Source of the DNA: Dichomitus squalens LYAD-421 SS1
Taxonomy: Eukaryota; Basidiomycota; Agaricomycetes; Polyporales; Polyporaceae
Length of the DNA: 64,000 nucleotides
Direction of reading: 5' to 3'
Assembly (NCBI RefSeq): GCF_000275845.1
Contig: NW_006766883.1
Span: 2,129,843 to 2,193,842, forward strand
Every line of letters begins with the position of its first letter. The stretch's first letter is position 1. Under the pieces are notes generated by a model. That model was not told the DNA's origin. It saw only the letters and a list, made by a program, of their open reading frames with translations, and made no database searches. A program made the translations under genes and the position numbers. Shown piece by piece: positions 1 to 10,464 of the stretch.

Positions 1-1288
1 ATGCCGCCTGATCGCTGAGGCAGCAGCAGCGTTGCTGACAGGAGGGAAGGTGATCGCTTGGGGAGCGGAGAAGTCGAACGAGAAGTTGAAAGGAGAATGG
101 GGCGCAGATCCTGGGACGTAAGCGATCTCGTGCTCCCCCTTCTTCGCTTCCATGCCGAAGGAGAAGTCCAGTCCTATTAGAACTTGAGGGTGCTCGGAAG
201 GCGAGCCGAAACATGCTTCACTGGGCGCAGGCGTCGTAACAGCTGTCGTGTCGGACGCTGGCGTTGGGAAGTCTTCGGCATAGGGTGAATATGCTTCCGC
301 ATACGGATTCGAGCCGAAGCTCGACCGTGACATAGAGCGCGAGAAGAATGAGGGGGACTGGGGTTGCGACATGTCGGAGCTGTAGTCATCCAGCGACAAA
401 GGGTCGACAGCTTCAAACAAGCTAGACGTCAGAAGTAGGTCCTGAGGGAATTCTGGCAGGTGAACAGTCAGACAACACCGTATATTGCAACGTCTGATGA
501 CTACCCACCAATGCCATCAAACCCATTCCAAAGGAACTCCGGGAAGCCGGTGCCGCATGTGGGTACCTCCGGTCGAAGTGCAACGCCCTTGTCGCAGGGA
601 GCGGCGCATACATCGCTAGATGATAGGGGGTCTGCGTCCGGCCCGAAGTTGAAAATCATTTGAATAGCTGGTCGGGAGAGCGAAGGGGAAGAAGGATTGG
701 AGAACGACGAGGCCAAGGCCTCGTCTGGAGGTATATAATCCTCTGCTTCGGTGGCGCTGGGGCTTGGACGAGCGATGGCATTGCCAAAGGAACTGGCATA
801 ATCGAGAGCCCCGTGCGGCAGACGACGATCGAGAGGGTGCGCAAGCATGCTTTGGAAGTTACTGGGCGCCTGTACGCATCGGGAATGATCAGCCCATCGT
901 TCTGGCGTATGAATTACTTGGAACAAAAGACGTTTAGACACAAAGCACTTGGGTGATGCACGAGGCGGAGTGGCGAGGCATACAAGCCATATTGTCGCGA
1001 TGAAGCCTTCGCGCTGATTGTGCGGTTGCGGCGTTGGGTGAAGAGGGTGCTCACTTGGGTCATCTGAGGCTCAGCAGCCTCGTTAAGGTTCGGCGCCCAG
1101 TTGGTCAAAGGGTGCGGGCTCCGATCACCATTTGGCGGAGGAGCGACTGCGGCACACCTGCGCTTGTCGCCGCGAAGTTGGTGGTCGCGTGGATGGCTCA
1201 TCTTCATTCGCTTGTAGGGTGGCTCACAGACATCGGGGCGATAGGCATCGTGGGACGGAGCAACACGTTTGGGAGAAGGGAATGTCAT
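1..1288 (-). CDS. Ser/Pro-rich hypothetical protein, C-terminus cut by window edge
   Basis: Three exons are supported: 1288-1055, 869-509 and 452-1. They join in frame through GT-AG introns (donor GTGAGC with acceptor TACAG; donor GTGGGT with acceptor TGCCAG). The visible part is about 349 residues and the frame is still open at base 1. I chose the ATG at 1288 because it opens the exon directly before a basic stretch (YKRMKM, later DKRR) that could be a nuclear localisation signal. The rest is low-complexity, rich in Ser, Pro, Phe and acidic residues, with many SP dipeptides, as in the disordered parts of fungal transcription factors. No DNA-binding domain is visible, but one could lie beyond the left edge. 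I do not recognise the family, and a regulatory role is inference from composition only. Confidence 0.6.
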
Positions 1289-3463
1289 GGGGAGGACGGA
1301 GTGGGGGGCGGGGGGGAGGGGGAGACAGGCGGGTATTTGTATGATTGGGAGACGGCATGGCGCAGGGACGATGGACGAGGTTGTGAACGGAAGCTGTGAA
1401 ATCGGTGAGAGACCGTAAGCGAGAAGCGTTCCAAGAGAGCTCCAAGTCACCCCGAAAAGGAAGCACGACCACAATCATCCTCCGGCCGCGGACACCTATT
1501 TTCGCCGCTTCTCCGAGTATCAACCCATCTCAAGACCCAGCCTGATACCCATCATCTTCCGAACCCGCCCCTCATGAGAACTTTCCGAGTCTCCCAACGC
1601 CATTTGCCCCTTTACAACTCCCGGCCTTCCTCATACTACACCCAGTCCACGCTTGTCAGTGTCACCAATAGACTGCTCGCTGTCCGCCTCTGTCGTAATG
1701 ATGACTGCACGCACATATCCGCACTTCCATACCCACTGCGCCCATCATAGACACGTCCCTGTCCAGTCCTCGTATCTCAATTGCCCGCTCGTAGATCACA
1801 CCATAGCACAACACGATCACTGATGCCCCAGCTGCACAGTTAGAACCTACTTACAGAGGCACTGCCGTCGCCGTGCTCCCTCTGATACGCCCGTCGCCGC
1901 ACATCGCCCGCAGCGCCGCTGGATGGCGTTCTGCGGTTATGCGATTCCCGCCCTTCCTCGGCTGCGGCGTGCGCTATTGCCTCCTCGCCTGCGTAAGTAG
2001 CCTAGGCAGAAGCTAGTGTTCCATATGTTATGTAGGGCACTGTCCCTGGACGTTCCTAAGTGATCCCACCAAGCAAACTCTTGTTGGCATGACGTGCGGG
2101 CGTGTGTACGATTCTCCTCGTTCCTCCGTCATCGCACCCCCCAGCGCCCGATCTCGCCGGTTGCGGTATGAGTCCATACGATCAGGGCAGTGCCTTTCCC
2201 TCGCTCCGCCGCTTGCGCCCGGATCGCATTGAGTCAAACAACACGTGCTTGTCTTTGGGAAGATTGTTATGCTCCTTGAGCATGATAGAGCGGAATGCGG
2301 GCGAATGAAGATGCGAAGCCGTCGACTCATATCGAAAAGAAGAGCCAATATGACACAACCACCGCCACTAGCTTGTACCCTGGCGGAAGTGGACGCACCA
2401 GAGGCAGCGACGTTCGCACCGATGTATTCCACATCATATCCACCAGCACGGTGGCGTCCGGAAGTGCCGCTCAACTCATTCCTTCCGCACCCCCCGGGAG
2501 TAACGCGGCTGCGGCTGCCCAACTGTGTCGTAAAGATATCACTCGCTGGTTGTTTTTATCACACCGGTGTCGCGATTCAGCGTAAAAGACGCGGATGGCA
2601 GATACGTCTCATAGGCCCCGCTCGCTCCTGGTCCCACAGTCGTGCCCTGCTTCTGCCAAACCTCGCCAGGCGGTGGGGCGGCCACGGCCATCTGCGAGCT
2701 CAGTTGCATGGAACAGCATAAACTTCAGAGTTCTGTCCGGAAGGCGGAATTATATCGCCGCCAAGCGAGCTGTCATTCCTTCATGGAGGGGAGGTCCCGC
2801 CGGCGATCCCGCCTACAATTTGATTGGACTCAGACCGATGACATCTCCTGCACCAATGCCAAAGCGCGCTCGCTTCAGCGGCGGGAAGACCTAGGGTGGA
2901 TGAGAGGCGGCTTCTAGCCACTATTCACTTCCACTGTGGCGAGTAGCGGATGCATTAGTCCTCGTCTCGTCCCTTGCAGGAACAGCCGACATAACCGCGC
3001 GTCAGCAGAATCCAAGATGCGAAACTCAGGAACTCCATGCCCGCAGGATTGGGAAATGTAAGAATAGGAGAGCTTGTACCATCGATATTCTTTGACATTC
3101 TCGATCACTACCAGATATCCAGATATTTGGACAACCATCGGACGACTAGGATTGTGGCACATGCACGATGTGACATCGTCAGTAGACAGGCTTCGCAGAC
3201 ACATGGATGCCAACGTACCTGCCACAGGTGAGCTTTCATGATCTAGCTCCCTACGTGTGTAAAAGCGAGAATGCGCACGGATATCGTAGGCCAGAGGAAG
3301 CGCTGACTGAGAGAACAGGAAGTTTCAACCAATCATGATTGAATATCAAACCTAGAACATGATCAGAAGATGCCCTAAACATTGCGACCGCAGCATCATG
3401 GATGGTGCCAACAAATGTCCTGACAAGTATATGTACATCCTACTGCAACATCTTCCGCTGACG
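1289..3463. other. Intergenic stretch, no supported gene
   Basis: This lies upstream of the minus-strand gene at 1-1288 and downstream of the TPR gene. Open frames here (for example 2028-2522 minus, 2245-2721 plus, 2914-3225 minus) overlap each other on opposite strands and show no recognisable domain. None could be joined by convincing splice sites. It probably holds the promoter and 5' UTR of the left gene. A small lineage-specific gene cannot be excluded. Confidence 0.5.
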
Positions 3464-5835
3464 TTAGTTCATTAGAATGTCGGACTGCAGGCACAGTTGC
3501 GTCAGCCTTGATTATAACCTGATTGGATGGAAGGCTCACCGACGGCGTGTTCATCGTGTACTTCTCTTCCAGAAGACCCGTATATGCCCGCGTTTCGAAC
3601 TCGTCCAGCTGGTGGATATGCGGCTGCAGCTTGTCCGCAGGATTGAACTCCCAGATCTTGGCCACCGCAGGCAACGCCTTGCGAATCCGGTCGCACAAGA
3701 GCAAGGTCTCCGAGAGCGGACGTCCACGGTGCCAATCCGCCTCAAACGCTATCTTGAGGAAGACTGCAGCACGAAATAAGGTGAGCGTTCTCGCGCGTAA
3801 CTCCACCGCGTAGCGAGCGATACGTACAGGGGAAGTTCTCGTCGTCTGGCGGATACATTTCCGCAGCTTTCTTGTAGAACTTCGCTGCTGCAGCGAGCAT
3901 GCTCTCGGCTTCCTCGGCATCCCCCTCCTGCTTTGCGCTAAGCCCTTGCTGCATGAAGATCGCACCCAGTGTGCTGCGGGTCGATGCCCTGGTCACCATG
4001 CACTGGTTCGCGAAAACGACTCAAAGAGACATACGCATGGGCATCCGCGATCGGGAAGACATGGAAGGAGTACCAAGCGCCCTTGTCCAAAGGCGTGCCG
4101 TCTCCTGCCTTTGGAGGGTTGCTCGTCGTTTCCTCAACCATGCTGTTGGCCATTTCGATCAGCTCCTCAACGCTGAACTCAGGTTTCTCGTTCTCGGGAC
4201 CTGCTTCGTACTCCACCAGTGCCTGGCAGAGCTGTTGTTCACACAATCGTCTAGGGATTGAGCGTTGCTGGAACTCACCGTGAGATACGCCTCCATCCGG
4301 ATACGCTTAATTGCGCGGATGAACGTTTTCAAGAAGATTACGCCACGATCAGAAGTCGGCACGTCATGCCAGGTGCTTGCTCCCCACTCCAGCACGTCGA
4401 CGATGCTGTTGTAATATTGCATGGCTACGGGTTTGCTCTGCCCGCTGCGATCCGCAAAGTATGCCCTTAGGAACCATGCTCTGAGCGTAACGTAGATCAA
4501 CCAGTGTGTTCACACAACGGCCAGGGAGCTGTTAGTTGCGTACCGGATAGTAGCAGCCAATGCATTGCGTGTCGCCTTCCAACCCTTTTCCTTCAGGAGC
4601 TTGACAGCCTCCTCCTTGATCGTCTCTGGTCCACCTTCTGGCCAACCGTCAAATGCGGCAAGTTCGAATTCCACTGCGCAGAGCAAATCATAAGTAGCCG
4701 ATCGTTCGGGCCCGTGGTTGACCGGCAACGAAGCACAACGCGAGCATGGTCAAGGGCATGGCGGACCTTGCAGTTGGAGATTCTCGATCCAATCGGGAGA
4801 GTCCATATGAAAAACGCGTTGGTCGCGCAGCAATCCGTTGACAATTAAATTCAGAGCCTGAAGAGACCGTTGTCACTCATATGTCGCCAGCCGAGGGCAG
4901 TGGCAGGAAGGCATTACGTTCAAGTTGCCCTCGGCACCTGTATCGGTCCTCTTGAGCTGCTTCATGTACTTCACGCCGTCCGAGAAGTCCTGCGCGAACG
5001 TTGTCAACCAGGGTTCTGCACCCGAAATCCCCGCGGGTCGATATCCTCACCTTGTATGCGTTCATCAGCGGCCATGCCTACATCGTATGGACCGTTAGAC
5101 GGATGGGACAGATCTTCGACCGCATAGGCTACTGACACAAGTGTTCAGAACGTTGTTGGCTGTGAGGACGCCTTCCATCGACAACGCTCTCATCCAGGGA
5201 AGTTTCTCTGAGAGGTTAGGGACTGAGAACAACCGGTCGTCTGGCATGGACCGATCTTTGACTGCGGCTAGGCCCTGTTCAGCGAGTCTCAATCCTTCCT
5301 CGAAGTGCTGCTTGAGCTGATCCTCCTGTGGGGAGAGCCCTTCAGCCGGCAGGGTACCGAGAGCCTTCTTCCACGCGTCGATGCTGAGCTCGTGGAGACG
5401 TAATTCCTGCAGTCACTCTGGGGTCGGTCTCACATCTTGCAGGGGCGACAATGTGCGACCCACATACGCAGCCTTCCCAAGCCGTGCCCATGCCTTTCCG
5501 TTCTTGGGGTCCAAAGTGACGGCCTGCAGTGCCCCGATGAGACGCATACAGCCAGCTGTCAAGCGTTGACCATCCGCACCTTTCGAGCATCTTTGGCAGC
5601 ATCAAGATATCTGCATACGATGAGCAAGCACCGCCAGCCGATACATTGTGTCCGCTCACTGTTTGAGAGCAATGTAGGTGGCTGCACGATTCGCGTACAA
5701 GACAGCGTTGTCGCCATCTAAATTGATAGCTTGCGTGTACTTGGATCGTGCGGCGAGGTGGTCGCCTCTGATGTACAAGGCGTTTCCATCGGCTTTGAGC
5801 TGCTCAGCCCGTGGTTTGTCATCGTCTGATGCCAT
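3464..5835 (-). CDS. TPR-domain protein, co-chaperone-like N-terminus
   Basis: The ATG at 5835 opens MASDDDKPRAEQLKADGN, a typical start of a three-repeat TPR domain of the SGT/Hop type. Early exons are 5835-5660, 5610-5580, 5523-5464 and one from 5406. They encode helix pairs with the diagnostic residues (LKADGNALYIRGD, LYANRAATYIALKQ, NGKAWARLGKAAY, SIDAWKKALG). A 27-nt exon (5077-5051) leads into a longer C-terminal part with segments such as DFSDGVKYMKQLKR, AWFLRAYFADRSG and AEEAESMLAAAAKFYKKAAE, the last another TPR-like helix pair. The protein ends in SDILMN at 3466-3464. About ten short introns are needed. TPR domains bind partner proteins, often chaperone C-termini; the actual partner is unknown. 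The gene resembles fungal proteins annotated only as TPR-like. Exon joins in the middle are good but hand-made. Confidence 0.75.
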
Positions 5836-6398
5836 GTCGATCCTTCCTTGATAGACAGGTTGGCGACATATACGAGTGTGGGACAGAGCAGATGTCTTAA
5901 GCTCATAAGACTCCTTCCAGGCTCTTCCGAAGATCACTTCCGAAAGAGGAAAGTATTTACGTATTGGTGGAAACTTCGGCTACCCGCCAACTCCTGTCCC
6001 TTGCTCAGTGCAAAGAAACTTCGCCAGACAGCAACAAAGTAGAGAAAACCTGCGATGTATTGTTGAGAGGCAGGAACGGAAGTGAACTAACTGGTAGGAC
6101 AATACTACAAAGGTATGCGCATCACGGCGACTCACGGCGACGACCATGAATGTGCTCAAGCGAACCATCACTGCTACGCGAGCATTCGGAAGATGCAAGA
6201 GCGTGGCACAGAAAAGACAGAGCGATCAACACCGAGATGCTGCGCAGTTACAGGCTAAGAGAACATCATGAACAGAATGCTGGGAACATAACCTCCACCC
6301 CTGACTGAGTGCACGCCGATTCCGATTCCAGACCACCTTCCGCGACTGTTTCATCCAGCCTCCGCCTATACTACAACATCATTTCAAACAAACAGCGC
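5836..6398. other. Intergenic gap, 563 bp
   Basis: This is the promoter and 5' UTR side of the TPR gene and the 3' flank of the RRM-like gene. Both genes are on the minus strand. No coding potential or regulatory motif could be supported. Confidence 0.5.
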
Positions 6399-7263
6399 TC
6401 ACTCGCTGACCACCAGCCCTGCCATCGCTCGCTGCACCTCCGGAACTCCGTTGCCAGCACCGCCGACAACGCGAGGAGGAAGACCTGGGTGCCTGACTCC
6501 AAGTGCCGCGCCGAGCATCCTCTTGCCCGGATCGCCGATACGCGGGGCGCCGTGTTCAGGTTGCGCGGCAAGAACGGCAGGGTCTGAGGTCGTCGGATCG
6601 ACGGGGGAGACGTCCGGCCCGAGAGAGGAGGAGATGAGTGCGTTGAGCGTAGGGTGGGACGGGATGTTAGGAAGTGTAGGCGACGGCTCACGGTCGCGGT
6701 CGCGACCAGCTTGGTCTAGCAAGCTGCCGTTCGCTTGGGCGCTGCCATTGGAAGTGTTGTTGTTACGGTAGGAGTGGCTGATGGAGACGCCCCGCGCGTG
6801 CGAGACAGAGTTACGGACATTGTGGCCGCGCCCGGAGTTGTTGTGCGTCCTAGAATTAACGGACAGGATAACGTCCTGGGCGTCGGGGCCATCGTACGGC
6901 TTGATGGTAGCGGTGCCCGACGAGTTTGGGGAGGTGAAGATGGAAGGAGGGAATGCAAGAGCGTGCAGGTAGGCTCGCTTCGCTGTCAGGTGGCCGCCAT
7001 GTGCATGTTAGCAACCGAAGAACCAGGAAGAACACTCCAACTGTGGTATTCAGCAGCATATACACGGACTCACCTACGGTAGCATCATTGAAAACAATCA
7101 GAAGGCTAGTATCGTTAATCCACTTGATCTTGAAGCCACCGTTAACATTCTCCCATTCGGAGAAAGCGGCTTGGATGTCCCTGGTTTTGAGCTCCTTCGG
7201 GAAGCCGGTGAGAGACAGGATGCGAGTGACGCAGGCGGAGAGCTGGGATAGGGCTGCTGCCAT
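6399..7263 (-). CDS. RRM-like protein resembling R3HCC1/R3HCC1L C-terminal domain
   Basis: There are two exons, 7263-7074 and 6982-6399, joined over a GTAG/GTGAGT donor and a GACAG acceptor, giving 257 residues. The first 80 residues form a compact RRM-type fold: TGFPKELKTRDIQAAFSEWE followed by GGFKIKWINDTSLLIVFND. This pattern (FP.EL.T.D...AF.E then G..I.W.DDT..L.VF) is the one seen in animal R3HCC1/R3HCC1L proteins and fungal relatives. The second half is disordered, with an Asn/Ser/Arg-rich stretch and Pro-rich segments. The C-terminal piece KRMLGAALGVRHPGL is likely conserved, since it stands out from the low-complexity sequence. RNA binding is probable from the fold but not shown. The start ATG is the first in frame and directly precedes the domain. 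Confidence 0.75.
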
Positions 7264-8399
7264 CGTAGCACGCGAGATTGTGGTGTGATGAGGATGGGGG
7301 GACTGGGCAACGGACGTGCAGTTGTTGCTGTGCGAGCGGCGGGTGGATGATATTGAAAACGAGTTAAAGGATGATAGAGCTATACGTTAAGCGGGACAAG
7401 ACGGTGTACGAGGAGGAAAGAGCGAGGAGATGGTATACAGAATCGAGCAGAGCCAAGAAGCGCACCAGCCTCTGAGGCGCCGGTGCGCATCAGGCGCGGC
7501 CCCGCCTATTGCCACGCCCACGGAATCTTCCATCATCGTTCTGACGGTCAGCGCTCCAAAGCACTGTAACCATCCGCAGTAGCCGGGACAACCGTCGTAC
7601 TCGTGGACGACATCCAACCCTCAGACCGTCCAAGAGCACGTAAACTACGCCCTCGCTGTCCAGGAAACTGCACTTATATTGCGGGCAAGCGGACGCTAGC
7701 AACATACAGGCGATACGAACAGCGAAGACCGACAGCAGCCAGCTCGGCTGCGCTGATTTGATAGGGCACCTCTTTCCAGGTAGAAGGTATCAAACGCAGT
7801 CAGCTTCAAGGAACATCCAAAGGAAAGGTGTAGATATTCCAAGTCATGGTCAGAGTGCCAACGACGAGCGCTGGCATGACGATTATGTACAAGGCGTCTG
7901 AGCGAAAGCAAGAATACCTCGGCTACCAAATATGCACGCAGGACATACCTAGACATGGCATAGGTAACACAACTATCTCCTGAAGCCACGGAGGTATTTG
8001 AAGCACGTATACGCACTCTCGAAATGTCGACTACCAGGAAGGTGTCTGATTCAATGAACCAACCCAACAGAGCCTGGAAGCGTCTTCTTGCAACAGGGTA
8101 CAGACATCATGAGCGTACTACAACCTCTGTCATTGCTGTGAACAATTGATAAGCCACAGGCAAAGAATTTTCTTAGACTGATATTATGGGATGGCACGCA
8201 AACTTAGACAGACGGATGAAGCTGGATACAAGCAGCTTTGTCCAGCCGCGAGTCAAGACGAACTCGCCTTCGGCTTGGATGGAAGAAATAGTGTGACGCG
8301 TCACGCAGGGACCCCGAACATCCCGCGCCCAAAATAAGCCGCCAGGCAGAACGGCCGCGAGCACCGAGACCTCATCTCACCAGGCGCGTCGAGACCGCG
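7264..8399. other. Divergent intergenic region, 1.1 kb
   Basis: This separates the minus-strand RRM-like gene from the plus-strand SIKE-type gene, so it carries both promoters. Open frames here (for example 7696-8067 minus) have no family resemblance. I see no gene. Confidence 0.5.
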
Positions 8400-9783
8400 A
8401 TGGCCGACCTCACCAACTTGTATCCCTCTTCAACACCTCTGGACTTGCCTGCTCCGTACGCTATGTACCATGACCTAGATGGAGACCTCATACGCGCATG
8501 GCAAATACTCCACGAGCTATCTGAACAAAATGCGCTCAACCAGAAGATGGCCGCGACTCTTGCGTCGCAGGCACATGCTCTCAAAGTATGCACCCATTGC
8601 GATTTCGTTGTTCCAGAGCGTTCATGCATGTAGAGTGTTGTAGGATGAAGCAGCGAACGTTGCGAGTGCCTGCTCACTTAGGCGCGTAAATCTCGACATT
8701 TCGAAAGGTGCGTGTATTTCTCGTACTGCGTGCTGCAAGACACAGAACAATGTAATGTTTGCATTCCTCGTATCAGAGGTGTTCGAGTCGGAACTTGAAC
8801 GCCAAAATGCACAAGTCATCATTGAGAATCATACGCTGCTTCAGGAGAACAAGCAGCTCTCTGCCCTCTTGAAAGAGTATGAGGAGACAATGGAGAACGT
8901 CATGACAAAGTTCCGCAACCATGCAGTACGTCAGACCATTCTCATACACGCTTCTCCATTCCCAAACTCACAAGCTATGAAGATCGCCGCACAGCAGCAC
9001 GAGCTCACCCTGACCCGACATTACGAGACCCTCATCCAGAACCTCGACAACTCCCTCGCCCACAACGACCTCTCCACCAACACGTCCGCGACCCTCTCCC
9101 TCCACCGCCTCGCCCAGTCCCTCCGCGCCCTCCTCTACTCCATAAGCGGCGAGCACCCCGCAGACTCCCCGTCCCAAGACGACCCCCACGGCCAGCACGG
9201 CCAGCACCACGCCCTCCCCTCCTCCGTCCCCACCCCCGAAGAGCTCGACGCGCTCCTCCAGTCGCGCGACGACTGGGCCATCGAGCGCGAGGCCGAGATC
9301 GCGCGCCTCGAGCGCGAGAACGAGCAGCTCCGCCGCACGCTCGGCATCGACCGCGCCTCCGCCGAGGCGAACGGCTGGCTCGAGGACGAGGCCCGCGAGC
9401 TCACCTTCCGCCGGCACGTCGCCGCGCCCGCGCCCTACCGCTCCGGGAGCCCTGGCCAGGCGGGCGTCGTGCGGGGGAACATACCCTTGTTCGACGGCCC
9501 GGGCCAGATAGGCATGGGCATGGGTCCTGCTCCGGGACAGGGCTCGGGGCCTGCGCCGGGGCCGAGCATGGGACCACCGGGGCAGGGGCCCGGGGCGGGG
9601 CCTGGGGGACCAGTGGGGATGCCTGGAGGGAGCGTGATCCAGCCTGGGATGAGGGGCGTGCAGGGACGCAGGCCAGCTATGTTCGGCCGCGGGCGGGGCG
9701 GTCCTCCTTTCTGGGACGGGATGAACCAGCCCGCTCAGGAGCGTCCGTGGCAGATCCAAGGAGGGTTCGACATGAATCGGTGA
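8400..9783 (+). CDS. SIKE/FGFR1OP2-family coiled-coil protein (STRIPAK-associated)
   Basis: Exons 8400-8585, 8644-8707, 8777-8925 and 8995-9783 give about 395 residues. The last intron is a multiple of three, so the frame also reads through it unspliced; its GTACGT donor and CACAG acceptor argue that it is real. Early residues carry the family signature: [19 protein letters not shown], then [19 protein letters not shown] and [20 protein letters not shown], a long coiled coil. Animal SIKE1 and FGFR1OP2 and filamentous-fungal SCI1 have this layout and bind striatin in the STRIPAK phosphatase-kinase complex, which controls cell fusion and development. A second coiled-coil segment ([20 protein letters not shown]) lies mid-protein. 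The tail (roughly residues 300-380) is a Gly/Pro/Met-rich low-complexity stretch not found in animal relatives. Family assignment is strong; complex membership is inferred. Confidence 0.8.
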
Positions 9784-10464
9784 TGTTGTCATAGGTTCGC
9801 TCTGTCGCACTCGTTCGCTTTCGTGGATTAGATATTATTGGCCACATTCCATTCCGACGTGTGCACCTGCCCTTCATCCGTAGACTCGAACTCCACGATC
9901 GTTATGAAAAGGCGTAAGTCATGATCATTGTAAAGGTTCGTGTAGGATGCGAGTAAGTACAGCGTGAAGGGCGTGATATCACCGAGACCGGGTATGGTAT
10001 GGATGAGCTACTGGTACAACAACGCACACAGCGCACTGTGTATGCGCGTCTACTCCTGCGCGAGGCATGCATATGTACAGCGAGTGAGATGCAAAGATGG
10101 TACAGTGCGAAGAGGACAGGCAAATAAACACTAACGGCGCATTATAGGGGAAAAGGTCCTAGACATATACGAGAGGCGAGGCGAGGCGCGCCGCAGCAGA
10201 GGCTCTACCCTCCAAAGGACAGCCACAAATACACTGCCCCACTGCGACGACGCCCTCCACGCGAGTTGTAAGAGAGGAAACGGGGAGATAGCAAGGAGGG
10301 CGTGTGGTATTAGTGGGAGTCATGACGTGTCCGAACAGCCGAGAGACATGGAGCGCAGAAAGCAAGCGGAAAGCGATTTGCGGACGCACAGCTCGTTGAC
10401 AAGCGAGAGAGACCGAGGTCGAGGCGGACAGGTATCGCACGAAGGGAGGTCGACACACCGGCAG
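9784..10464. other. Convergent intergenic gap, 681 bp
   Basis: This is the shared 3' flank of two convergent genes. No coding region is supported. It should contain both transcript ends. Confidence 0.5.

Noticed and set aside
2914..3225. 103-codon minus-strand frame with protein-like composition
   Set aside because: No domain, no convincing splice partners and no stop/start context; left as unresolved intergenic sequence.
3998..4043. Apparent frameshift in the TPR gene, where the frame coding DAHAYVSLSRF changes to the one coding STRSTLGAIFMQQ
   Set aside because: A 46-nt intron with a perfect GTATGT donor and ACCAG acceptor restores the frame (DAHA joined to ASTRSTLGAIF), so no sequence error or pseudogene is needed.
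8968..9810. 280-codon open frame on the minus strand
   Set aside because: It is the antisense shadow of the GC-rich SIKE-type gene; its composition (Gly/Val/Glu repeats) follows from the plus-strand codon pattern.
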